Below are positions 52,101 through 60,915 of a stretch of 64,000 bases of DNA, piece by piece (position 1 is the first letter of the stretch; the number at the start of each line of letters is the position of its first letter). The notes under the pieces are model-generated. The model was given only the letters and a program-made list of their open reading frames with translations, had not been told where the DNA came from and did no database searches. This DNA is from Flagellimonas aequoris (GTDB lineage: Bacteria; Bacteroidota; Bacteroidia; Flavobacteriales; Flavobacteriaceae). Where the stretch lies: assembly GCF_003584165.1 (NCBI RefSeq), contig NZ_QXFJ01000030.1, positions 806,001 to 870,000 of the forward strand. The letters are read 5' to 3'. Both the position numbers and the translations under genes were made by a program.

Positions 52101-52550
52101 TCACAAAATCCCATTATCTGCAAAACTGTAGTACCCACCATCTGGCGCTAGAATAATGTGATCCAAAACTTGCACGTCGAAGAGTTTGGCGGCATCCCGT
52201 ATCTTTTTGGTCAAATTACGGTCGGCTTCGCTGGCCTTTAGTTTTCCGCTAGGGTGATTGTGACATAATATTATTCCCACGGAGACGGTCTTAAGTATGA
52301 CAGCGAACAAAATTCGCAGGTCGACCAAAGTCCCCGTAATGCCTCCTTTGGATACCTCATAAATACCCTTTACTTTGTTGCCATTGTTCAAAAGTACCAC
52401 TTTAAAGGATTCATGCAGCGCAATGGTGTCTTGATCCCAATGGGCAGAAAGTAGTTGAGCAGCATCCTCGGACGAATTGATTTTGCGCCAATATTTGGCT
52501 TGGATTTTACCTTGGTAACTGACCTTGATTTCGTTTGCCTGAAGCTGCAT
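52101..52550 (-). CDS. RadC-like JAB/MPN domain protein
   Basis: A 149-residue protein with the JAMM metal site: HNHPSGKLKASEAD (about residues 97-110), with the catalytic Glu upstream (ALHESFKVV). RadC-like proteins are frequent on Bacteroidota mobile elements and may act in DNA processing or as peptidase-like enzymes; their role is unclear. Unusually for this phylum, an AAGGAGAGG sequence lies 7 nt before the ATG. Upstream of the start (52551-52917) is a spacer with no gene I can support. Confidence 0.9.
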   Translation of the reverse strand: MQLQANEIKVSYQGKIQAKYWRKINSSEDAAQLLSAHWDQDTIALHESFKVVLLNNGNKVKGIYEVSKGGITGTLVDLRILFAVILKTVSVGIILCHNHPSGKLKASEADRNLTKKIRDAAKLFDVQVLDHIILAPDGGYYSFADNGIL

Positions 52551-52959
52551 TTTGACCTCTCCTTGTTAGTTGTTTTCTACCTTCAAGATACACCCATACC
52601 CGTTGGAATCCACGGAAAAACAGGCGAAAATCCACCCTTTTCTTCTTTCCCCCTATCCACAAAAAAAGCGCCCGATAGGGCGCAAGATTACTAGTAATAA
52701 TAACATCTACTTTTTTAACGAAAATAAACCTAGGATGATTTCTATCGTAGGAGTCAAAATTTAAGATTGCATGGCATATTAAGAGCATTATTTCTCAAAT
52801 AAGACGAATAATTAAGAATCATCGGATTTTAAGGTTTATTTGGTAAGATGGGTAAGATGCACCAACTAGGTAATAAGTTTTTCACAACGCTTATATGTAC
52901 GATAATTCCGCACAATAATGATATATTTACAACTTAACCCACTAACCAACAATACCAAA
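52551..52959. other. intergenic region between RadC-like and NdpA-like genes
   Basis: About 400 bp without a supportable gene. It holds the AAGGAGAGG Shine-Dalgarno-like sequence of the RadC gene near 52555-52563 and, at the right end, a TATATTTAC promoter-like box (about 52921-52929) serving the divergent NdpA-like gene. I see no repeat. Confidence 0.5.
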
Positions 52960-53979
52960 ATGGAAATAAAAAATATCTTTCTTCATCATATTGATGTAGC
53001 AAATAGCTTAATTACAGAAATAAAAGTAATAGAAGATTCAGCAAACTTAAACACCTATATCGAATCCTTGGTTAAAGACATCCTCGATAATCCCAATAGA
53101 CGGTTTTATAATTGGAAAGATGGGGATACCGAAGTTAAAAATTCACTTGATCCCTTAAAGGAAATTGGAAATGAGAGTGAAAAATATGCCCTGAACAATG
53201 CAAAGAGACTGCTCGAAAAAGAAAGTAAAGCGCAAGAACAAGTCAATAAAATGAATGTTGAAATGCAAAAGGGTAGCTTACTTCATCTTTCTATTGAAAG
53301 CGATGGAACTCACAAAACGATTATTTGCAAAGTTGAGCACGATGAAGTAATGAATGAGGTAAATTTTGAATATATAAGAGGCCTTAATACAAGAAAAAAA
53401 TTATTTAAAGCAATCTTAATCTATTACAACTCAAATGGTCAAATAGAGCATAATTATGTACACGATAAAAATTCCTCTAAATATTGGTGGGATGATTTTT
53501 TGGAGTTAGAGCCAATAATTACGGATGATGACAATACTGAAAATTCACTGAATGAAATAGATAAATGTTTGACGAGATATCGGAAGAAATATTATGTGGA
53601 TTACTTGATTTTGAGAAATTCATTTCTAGGTCATTTTAGAAATAGGGATACACTTAATTTTTCCGATTTGGTAAACGATGTTTTTAAAAACTACACTCCA
53701 CTGAACAAACAATTCCCAAAAGACAGACTTTTAGCCTCAATTAATAAATTGCCTGAAAAGAACCTGTTCGACACCACATTTAATATCGCAAAAAACAAAA
53801 TCAATAAACGAAAAAAAACGAGTATTAGACTTGCAAGTAATCTATTTCTCAATATTGATGATTTTGTGGAAAATTTAAAAAACCTGATCGACTTGGAGCA
53901 AAAGAACGGAAATAAGTACGTTCGTATTAAGTCCGAGGATGGATATGATAAATTGGAAGATTTATTGAATAAATTATGA
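52960..53979 (+). CDS. NdpA/YejK-like nucleoid-associated protein, first gene of a two-gene system
   Basis: About 339 residues. The N-terminus IKNIFLHHIDVANSLITEIKVI and the overall layout (a conserved first strand and helix, then a long mixed region, YIRGLNTRKKLFKAI...KYWWDDFLELEP) resemble the 37-kDa nucleoid-associated family. The ATG at 52960 follows a TATATTTAC box; the longer frame start (52918) would lie inside that box. It ends with an ATGA overlap with a membrane protein gene, so DNA binding is probably coupled to a membrane-bound partner. Family resemblance is by eye only. Confidence 0.6.
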   Translation: MEIKNIFLHHIDVANSLITEIKVIEDSANLNTYIESLVKDILDNPNRRFYNWKDGDTEVKNSLDPLKEIGNESEKYALNNAKRLLEKESKAQEQVNKMNVEMQKGSLLHLSIESDGTHKTIICKVEHDEVMNEVNFEYIRGLNTRKKLFKAILIYYNSNGQIEHNYVHDKNSSKYWWDDFLELEPIITDDDNTENSLNEIDKCLTRYRKKYYVDYLILRNSFLGHFRNRDTLNFSDLVNDVFKNYTPLNKQFPKDRLLASINKLPEKNLFDTTFNIAKNKINKRKKTSIRLASNLFLNIDDFVENLKNLIDLEQKNGNKYVRIKSEDGYDKLEDLLNKL

Positions 53980-55373
53980 TTGATGCTGTTTACAAATTGT
54001 TTGATATAAAGAAGGACATCCATTTGATTGACAATTTCATTTCCTATGAGAGGGAATTTTTATCAGAGGTCAATCTAAATGAGAATAGTAAGTTTGATTT
54101 AGCTAAGTATAATGAGTTTAATGGCGAAATTACCAAATTTGGCTATGACTGGACTTTTGAGATTGAGGAACTTAATTACTCAATAAGTCAAAACAGTTAT
54201 TCGGAAATTGACTTTTTGGATTTTATTGATGGAGAAGAAATTACAGTAGTTCTGAAAATTTTCAAAAATAGTAGTCAAATTGTCATTTTTAATGAGGATA
54301 AATTCAATGAATTCCTTTCCTCTGAAAACTTAATAAATATTCTCAAACACTTTAACACTAGACAAGAAGGCATCGTTTTTTACAAATCGGATAATAAATT
54401 TACTTGCGCCAATCATTTTTTAGGATTTAATGAGACATTAAAAAATACATCGAGAATTAATTTTGACCTGAGTGCTCAATGTAATTTTACTAACTATTCA
54501 GAATTTAAGTATTCTCCGGAAGACTTCAATTTATTTGGAAATCCCTTGGATGATAAAATTCTGCTTCTCATGGACAAGCTAAGGTTTGTTTTCCTAATAG
54601 TCTACATTTTTGATAGCACGGAGATTTCGGATAACTCCATGAAAATTAAAATAAGTGGTTTCAAAACATTCAGGTATAGCTTGAATTTTTCAAGCTTGGA
54701 TATTAGTTCACTAAAGATTTATCAAAGGATTTACGATTGGATATACTCCGAAAAAAACAAGATAGAAGATAAATTAGGTATAGCGAGAAATATTCTTTCT
54801 ATGTATTTGGTTGATAAGGATTTAAATATTGAAAATGACGTTCTTGCCTCTATTCTTTCAGCAAATAACACCTATATCAAGGGAAACATAGGTAAATATG
54901 TAGATATAAGAAACAAAGTGCACAACCAATTAGAGTATGTTTCTGAAAGGGTTAATAAATCGTTAGAAGGGTTCTTTAATAATTTTCAAAAATCAATATT
55001 TGTTTTTATTTCATTCTATCTGTCAGTCTTTGTTTTCAAGACTTATAGGCAGCCTGACTTGAGTTCCGTTTTCAATAAAGAGACAACCTTAATGGCTCTA
55101 GGCCTTTTGGTAATTTCTTTTATATTCATGATATTCTCGAACTGGGTCCTAAATTTAGAAGAAAATAGGATCGGCAAAAAGTATGAGGATATAAAGAAAA
55201 GAGCTTTAGACTTGTTGGTAAAGGATGACGTTGATAAGCTTCTGGATAATGACAGAGAATTCAAAGCAGAACTAATATTTCTAAACAAACGTAGATGGCT
55301 TTATATATTTCTTTGGGGCCTTACTTTGCTTGTTTTTATTATCGTTCTTTGTTTTACTTCAGATTTTATATAA
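53976..55373 (+). CDS. soluble-domain plus three-TM membrane protein, second gene of a two-gene system
   Basis: 465 residues. The first 330 residues are soluble alpha/beta with no recognised family (IDGEEITVVLKIFKNSSQIVIFN...). Three membrane helices follow at about 340-356 (SIFVFISFYLSVFVF), 371-393 (TLMALGLLVISFIFMIFSNWV) and 441-461 (WLYIFLWGLTLLVFIIVL). The layout is that of a membrane-located effector paired with the DNA-associated NdpA-like protein, with which it overlaps by four bases. A similar division (DNA-sensing partner plus membrane partner) exists in the Kiwa defence system, but no homology to Kiwa is claimed. Confidence 0.6.
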   Translation: MIDAVYKLFDIKKDIHLIDNFISYEREFLSEVNLNENSKFDLAKYNEFNGEITKFGYDWTFEIEELNYSISQNSYSEIDFLDFIDGEEITVVLKIFKNSSQIVIFNEDKFNEFLSSENLINILKHFNTRQEGIVFYKSDNKFTCANHFLGFNETLKNTSRINFDLSAQCNFTNYSEFKYSPEDFNLFGNPLDDKILLLMDKLRFVFLIVYIFDSTEISDNSMKIKISGFKTFRYSLNFSSLDISSLKIYQRIYDWIYSEKNKIEDKLGIARNILSMYLVDKDLNIENDVLASILSANNTYIKGNIGKYVDIRNKVHNQLEYVSERVNKSLEGFFNNFQKSIFVFISFYLSVFVFKTYRQPDLSSVFNKETTLMALGLLVISFIFMIFSNWVLNLEENRIGKKYEDIKKRALDLLVKDDVDKLLDNDREFKAELIFLNKRRWLYIFLWGLTLLVFIIVLCFTSDFI

Positions 55374-55409
55374 AGATAATTCTCTATCCCTTTGTCGGTC
55401 ATTTTGCAC

Positions 55410-55547
55410 GCGTTAGGGATAGCAGCGACATCGACCGCAGTGGCCTCCTTAGGGTTCGTTGCCTTGAAAAGCGACAGCGGAGCTCTTTCAAGGCTTACAA
55501 AACCTTGGGGTCCGCAAGGGCGATATAGCGGATAGCCCGGCCAACGC
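55410..55547. repeat. structured intergenic palindromic element
   Basis: Outer complementary ends GCGTT(A)GGGATA (55410-55421) and TAGCCC(GGCC)AACGC (55533-55547) enclose two hairpins: GCCTTGAAA/TTTCAAGGC (55461-55494, 9 bp) and CCTTG/CAAGG (55503-55519). It is GC-rich against its AT-rich left side. The GATATAGCGGATAGCCC stretch resembles intergenic elements I have seen in other flavobacteria, recalled only. It sits between convergent genes and may terminate both. Confidence 0.45.
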
Positions 55548-55555
55548 CCAAAAAC

Positions 55556-58500
55556 CTATAAAGAGATGTTTGGCGTATGGGAGACTTTTTGGACGGACTT
55601 CGTTTGTGAAGTTGATTCTTCTTCTTTTTCCTCGGGTTCAACATCGTATTTATCTTCTAAGGAAAGATTGATTTCTTCCAATCGTTCTTCCATTTGTTCC
55701 AACTGTTCCGACTTGTCGAATTCCAGTTCCAACACCTTTCTATTGGCCGCTACCGCCTTGCCGAAATCGTCTTTCAGCTCCGTCTGCATATTGAGGTTCT
55801 TGGGTATCTTGGCCAAGGCATTGTGCATATATTCCGCAATACTTAGGGCATTGGCCACGATTTTCTGGGAACCATGGACGTAGCTGGCATTCGGGGTCTT
55901 GACAAACAACCGATGTTCATCGTTATCGATGACCTTGAGCCTCAGTTCGGCATCCAAGAGGGAGACTATGATATGCTCCCCGATCGTTTTTCGTTTGGAT
56001 TCTAAAAGATGCTGGAGTTTTTTTCCAATGACCAGCGTTTCTGTCGAACCTTCTATTTTTAACACTCTGAGTAAACTCAAAAAATAGATGCTTTTATCGG
56101 CGAGGGATTCCCATAAGGGTAGATCGTTTTGAAGATTGGCGATGTTTTTGTCCGTTTTCATTAGTTCGTTCTCATAGAAATGGATATTGTTCTGCGCTTC
56201 CAAACGGTTCTTTTTAAAAATGGCACGTTCGAGTTTCAGTTCGTCCAATTGCTTGCCCAGTTCTTCCTTTTCCAGATACAAAGGGTCGTTTTTAGCTACT
56301 GCCAACAAGGTTTTGTAGTCAATGGAGCCCTCATCGTTGACCGGCCCCATATCCAATCTGTTGAACTGTATCGTCCCATTGGTCAATTGCTCGATAAAGT
56401 TCTTTTTGATGTTCACATTGTTGAGCATGAGGGCATCGGTACAGTTCTCGACGATATAAAACGATACCACAACTTTGTTGTCAAAATGTTCCTTGGCACC
56501 TAGGTTCCCTTTGCGTACCCCCCTTCCGTTGCGTTGGTCGATATCCGTAGGCCGGTAGGGAATATCCACATGGTGTATCCGTACCAAACGTTGCTGGATA
56601 TTGGTTCCGGTCCCCAACTTTTCCGTGGAGCCGATGATGACGCGATAGGAACCCTCGTTTACGCTTTTGAAGCATTCCAAGCGTTTTCTATCGGTCTTAA
56701 AATCATGGATGAACACTATTTCTTCTTTGGGAACTCCATATTCTTCGACCAGAATACGCTTTAGCTCGTCATAGATATTGAAATGCTCCTTGGGAACCCC
56801 CAAATCAGAAAAAATGGCCTGTGCGCCCTTAAAAGAATTGGTTTCGACATACGTTTTATAGACTTCAGAGGCAATGGTCCGCAATTTGGCCTCCCTGGGG
56901 TCGTCCAATTCCTGGTTCAACAATCTTGGATCGATGGAGGCATTTCGCATATGATGAAGCGCGATCAGCGACAAGGCGCTTTTTTGTTCCTCGGTATATT
57001 CCTTTCCGCCGTATAACAAGCTACTGTCCCCTCTTTGCAGAAACTCCTTTATCCTGTCAAAATACGCCAATTGGGCGGCAGTAGGTTTTAACGTATGGAC
57101 ATCGAGCTGCATTCTTGGCCTATCGATTTGGTGCGTAGTTCCGTTGACGATAATCGAAATCTCGTTGTAGAGGGAGGACAACAATTTCATTTTCTTGAAG
57201 GAACGGAAACGCTCGCGAACCTTATAATCTCCCGAAACGGTAGGTTCAAATTCATAGGATTTGTTGGCGAACACCTGTGCCCATTGGTCAAAGGAGGTAA
57301 TGTTCATCTCCTGCATGCGATGGGGAATAAGGTATTTGAACAGTACATAGACCTCGGTAATCGAATTGGAAATGGGCGTACCCGATAGAAAAGTGGACTG
57401 AAAATCCCTTTCTTTTGCCTTTTGCAGGGTTCGAATGGCGACCAACAGGTTTTTGCTGCGCTGCGAGCCCTTGTTGGTATTCAACCCGGCAACCCTACTG
57501 TGCCGCGTGGTGTACATGAGGTTCTTGAACTTATGGGATTCGTCCACCATGATGTGCCCAAAGCCCATTTGGTCAAAATTGATGACCTCGCTCTGTTTCT
57601 GTTGCATCTGGAAATACACCTCGTCTAAAGTGGCCTTCAAATTCTCGCGCCTTTGCTGTAGCCCTTTGAGTACCCTTTTGCTGATGGAATACTTATCCTC
57701 ATGGATGACGTTCAGGTCGCGTTCCAGGTTCGCCAGTTCCTCACTGATGATGTCGTGGATGACCTTTGGGGACTGCGGAATGAACTTAAAGGTATCATGG
57801 CTCATCAATACCACATCGCAATCGGTACTTGCGATCTTGGCAAAAAAAGCATTGCGATTGGCGAGGCCGCTGACCACCTTGTCATGGGCGACCAATAATT
57901 TCATGTTCGGAAAGGCATTGAGCAGTTCGCTCCTCAACTGCACCACCGTGGAGCGCAGCCCGATAACCAAGGTTTTCTTCGAAAGGTCGAGTTCCTTTAA
58001 CTTGTATGAGGCCAAGGCCATGTCCAAGGTCTTCCCGAAACCCACCTCTTTATTGACCAACAACCCTTGGTTGATGATGATGCCCGCCACGGTATCTTTT
58101 TGGCTGGGGTATGGGGTAAACTGTTGCAACCCCTCGAATTTGAGATAGCTGCCATCATATTTGGGATGTACCTTGGCATCGTACATTCTGTAAAAGATAA
58201 ATTCCAGTTCTTTCCTCAGATCGGGCTTCCCCATGATGTAGTTGTGAAAATCCTTATAAAGGATTTCAAATTTGATCCGGATTTCCTGCATCCTAGCCTT
58301 ATCCGTTTTCTTGTTCCCCTTTGGCCCTTTCGATATATAGGGAATGGTTGAGTTCAGGGCACCTTCCAAAATATCTGTAAAATAATAGCTCCGGTTCTCG
58401 CTCCGTACATAGAACTTTCTGACCTCCTGATATTCGTAGGTCTCGATCTTGACCATGTATTTGGATGTACTCTCGTTGTAGGCAATGTGCGCCAAGGTCT

Positions 58501-60427
58501 GGTAGGTGTCATAGAGAAAGGCCCGGGTAATTTCCAACGGAAACCACGGTTCGTGCAGTTTGATATCAAGGTCTTCAAAAGGTGTAATGGGTGGTTTTAC
58601 CCCTTCCAAGGCCAATAGGGCTCTGTCGATGTAATTCTTATCGACATAGGATTGGTACGGGCCAAAATCGTTCCTTCGGTAAAAATTGATTTTTTCGTAG
58701 ATGGTTCCCGATAAAAAAAGGAATTTTGGAGCCAATACGACCCTCTTCCCTTCCGGGTTCAGAAACAATAATTGCCGTTCCAGGGCATCCTTGATGAGCG
58801 ATTCCTTGGCTTCCCCGGTCATTTGGGCCAAGACATCCGCATCGATGCCGTTGTATTTGTTCAACGAAAAATAGAGGGCATCTTCCAACGACAGCTTTTC
58901 AGGGGTTTTGGCCATCCCGCTCCAAGGATTGACCAAAATATCGGCCTTTAAGAAAGTGCCGTTTTCGGGTCTTTCCAAGGCCAGGAGCATCGGTCCCTGA
59001 ATGTCCAAAGTTACAAAAGGGTAGTTCGCTTTGTCGTGTAGTTTCCCGTACTGAAAGTCGAACAGGTCGTATTGATAGTTCAGGCTGTCCAAAGTCCGTT
59101 GCCCCTTACTCCTGTCGGTATCCAATAATTCGAGATAGGTATCGCGCAAGGCCAATATCTTGGAAAGCATATCGAATTCCTTGGGTTTGACGGTCAATAC
59201 TTCCAACGCTCCGTTTTCAAGGATTTTGGCGATTTTCTGTTCCCTGATGACCAGATTACCGGCCTTTAGGATGCCTTTATAACGCAACTGCGGAATGGGT
59301 GCCAGAGGTTCCTTGGGGCTAAATTCAATCGGCTTTTTTTCAATTGTCCTAGTTTTATGGGCAAGTCCAAAATCGCCCAACTTGTGGGTAATGGCAAGTT
59401 GCAGGCCTTCGAGATCGATCGCGTTACTCACGGTGTAATCGGTTTGGTCGTACATTCCGCCTTCCGCTATTTCGCCCAGGACCCGATCTCCGTATATCGA
59501 GAAATACGAACTGAACTGGACCGTGTTCTGGCCCACTGCGTGTTCAACGGTATCGGAAAACAGTTCATTGATCTTCTGCTGTTCGGCAGTTGTTTCTATC
59601 CCCTGATTGTTCTGAAATACCAAAATATCGGTGACCACGGCCGTATTTTCCTGCGCAAAGGCCGTATCGGGCAGGCGGACACCGCCCAAAAAATTATTGG
59701 TTTCCATCAAGTCCTTCCGAATGGGCGCATATTGGGCCTTGTCCAAAAAATTCTTGGTACATATCAAAACGGAAACCCCAGCGGGCTTTAGACAGGACAA
59801 TCCCTTGTACACAAAATAGGAATGGATGTTCTTGGAAATCCGGGCCTGTAATGGATGGCCATTTAACGCGGTATCGAAAATCTTGCTCGCCCCAAAGGGA
59901 ATGTTGCTGACCACAAGGTCATACTTCCTAACGGCATCGGTCTGTGCCATATTCTCAAAGGGGACCCCAAAAATCTGAACATTGGTGTTCGGTTTAAAAT
60001 TATGTTCCAAAATACGGGCGGTCAGAATTTCCTTTTCAAAAGCGGTGAATCGTGCCGCAGGAAACTTCTTCAATAATTCCCGAATGAAAAGCCCGTTTCC
60101 CGCGCTCGGTTCCAAAACGGTCTCTGGTTTATAATCCTGCAATCCATTCAAGAACGAACCGATGGACCGTATAATGGGAACAGGTGTAAAATAGGAATTG
60201 AGGGAACTGTTTTCCAAGCTTGCCAGCACGGTCGGGGCATATTCCTGCCCGAAATAACGTTCCAACCGTTCCAAAAAAACGGATCGATATTCCTCATTCT
60301 TGAGGATGTCGTAAATATTGCCAAAACCAAGGTTGTTAATAAATAGATGCGGATCCGATTCTGGCGCGTGGAGGGCGTCCAAGGTCCTCACCAAATGGTC
60401 GAGGTACCTTTTCTTTGAGTATTTCAT
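55556..60427 (-). CDS. N6-adenine methyltransferase / SNF2-type helicase fusion
   Basis: 1623 residues. The N-terminal SAM site is VLEPSAGNGLFIREL (about 104-118) and the methylase motif is VVSNIPFGASK (Asn175-Ile-Pro-Phe, an NPPF-like adenine-methylase motif). The C-terminal half is a SF2 helicase: Walker A variant EVGFGKTLDMA (about residue 796), DESH (MVDESHKFKN, about 962), FLSGTPISNS, and motif VI RNGRGVRKGN (about 1300). The last 200 residues are coiled coil with a Ser/Gln-rich tail. Such fusions are characteristic of Bacteroidota conjugative elements and phage DarB-like anti-restriction proteins. It may protect transferred DNA from restriction, as inference. It is the last of four minus-strand genes. 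Confidence 0.9.
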   Translation of the reverse strand: MKYSKKRYLDHLVRTLDALHAPESDPHLFINNLGFGNIYDILKNEEYRSVFLERLERYFGQEYAPTVLASLENSSLNSYFTPVPIIRSIGSFLNGLQDYKPETVLEPSAGNGLFIRELLKKFPAARFTAFEKEILTARILEHNFKPNTNVQIFGVPFENMAQTDAVRKYDLVVSNIPFGASKIFDTALNGHPLQARISKNIHSYFVYKGLSCLKPAGVSVLICTKNFLDKAQYAPIRKDLMETNNFLGGVRLPDTAFAQENTAVVTDILVFQNNQGIETTAEQQKINELFSDTVEHAVGQNTVQFSSYFSIYGDRVLGEIAEGGMYDQTDYTVSNAIDLEGLQLAITHKLGDFGLAHKTRTIEKKPIEFSPKEPLAPIPQLRYKGILKAGNLVIREQKIAKILENGALEVLTVKPKEFDMLSKILALRDTYLELLDTDRSKGQRTLDSLNYQYDLFDFQYGKLHDKANYPFVTLDIQGPMLLALERPENGTFLKADILVNPWSGMAKTPEKLSLEDALYFSLNKYNGIDADVLAQMTGEAKESLIKDALERQLLFLNPEGKRVVLAPKFLFLSGTIYEKINFYRRNDFGPYQSYVDKNYIDRALLALEGVKPPITPFEDLDIKLHEPWFPLEITRAFLYDTYQTLAHIAYNESTSKYMVKIETYEYQEVRKFYVRSENRSYYFTDILEGALNSTIPYISKGPKGNKKTDKARMQEIRIKFEILYKDFHNYIMGKPDLRKELEFIFYRMYDAKVHPKYDGSYLKFEGLQQFTPYPSQKDTVAGIIINQGLLVNKEVGFGKTLDMALASYKLKELDLSKKTLVIGLRSTVVQLRSELLNAFPNMKLLVAHDKVVSGLANRNAFFAKIASTDCDVVLMSHDTFKFIPQSPKVIHDIISEELANLERDLNVIHEDKYSISKRVLKGLQQRRENLKATLDEVYFQMQQKQSEVINFDQMGFGHIMVDESHKFKNLMYTTRHSRVAGLNTNKGSQRSKNLLVAIRTLQKAKERDFQSTFLSGTPISNSITEVYVLFKYLIPHRMQEMNITSFDQWAQVFANKSYEFEPTVSGDYKVRERFRSFKKMKLLSSLYNEISIIVNGTTHQIDRPRMQLDVHTLKPTAAQLAYFDRIKEFLQRGDSSLLYGGKEYTEEQKSALSLIALHHMRNASIDPRLLNQELDDPREAKLRTIASEVYKTYVETNSFKGAQAIFSDLGVPKEHFNIYDELKRILVEEYGVPKEEIVFIHDFKTDRKRLECFKSVNEGSYRVIIGSTEKLGTGTNIQQRLVRIHHVDIPYRPTDIDQRNGRGVRKGNLGAKEHFDNKVVVSFYIVENCTDALMLNNVNIKKNFIEQLTNGTIQFNRLDMGPVNDEGSIDYKTLLAVAKNDPLYLEKEELGKQLDELKLERAIFKKNRLEAQNNIHFYENELMKTDKNIANLQNDLPLWESLADKSIYFLSLLRVLKIEGSTETLVIGKKLQHLLESKRKTIGEHIIVSLLDAELRLKVIDNDEHRLFVKTPNASYVHGSQKIVANALSIAEYMHNALAKIPKNLNMQTELKDDFGKAVAANRKVLELEFDKSEQLEQMEERLEEINLSLEDKYDVEPEEKEEESTSQTKSVQKVSHTPNISL

Positions 60428-60464
60428 GAGTGAGTGAGTTAAGGAATTTGATTGGATGCTTATG

Positions 60465-60914
60465 CTACATAGTCAGACCTTTATTTTTATCTGGATTAAT
60501 TTGTTTACGGACTTCCCGCAAATCATATTCTGAAAGTGTAAAACCTAAATTTGTTAAAAGGGCATCGTTGAATTTGCGCTTGGCAAACTCGGACCAACCA
60601 AGAATTCCATTGTGTTCTATTTCATTTTCATGGTAATATTCTTGGGCAAGATTGATTTTGCATTCTTCCACCATACATTTTCTTGAGTATCTGAGCCTTT
60701 CACAAATCCACTCGTAATTGAAATACAGTAGGTTTTGGTGCATATCCCGATTTGCCATATAGTTATCCGATACCAAATGGCCCGTTTCTTTTTCGTACAT
60801 CCTCACACTTCCGTTGTCATCACATTCGCTGTCGCCGATATAGTAAATGAACGATTTTGTTACCATGGCCATTTTAAAAACGTGTCCGTCGATTTTTTTG
60901 TACTTATTTTCCAT
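60465..60914 (-). CDS. hypothetical element protein
   Basis: 149 residues, with a conserved-looking core (MAMVTKSFIYYIGDSECDDNGSVRMYE) and a long charged helical end (LREVRKQINPDKNKGLTM). No transmembrane segment or known family is seen. It starts one base after the next upstream gene's stop and lies 37 bp before the methylase-helicase gene, so it belongs to the same minus-strand operon. Its function is unknown. Confidence 0.65.
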   Translation of the reverse strand: MENKYKKIDGHVFKMAMVTKSFIYYIGDSECDDNGSVRMYEKETGHLVSDNYMANRDMHQNLLYFNYEWICERLRYSRKCMVEECKINLAQEYYHENEIEHNGILGWSEFAKRKFNDALLTNLGFTLSEYDLREVRKQINPDKNKGLTM

Positions 60915-60915
60915 T

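Noticed and set aside
53976-55373. Kiwa system (KwaA/KwaB)
   Set aside because: Gene order, lengths and helix count do not match; only the general logic is similar.
55410-55547. oriT of the element
   Set aside because: No relaxase or nick-site motif is visible nearby; position between convergent genes fits a terminator or repeat better.
57435-58148. 237-residue plus-strand frame
   Set aside because: Antisense to the helicase part of the methylase-helicase, which has all its motifs.
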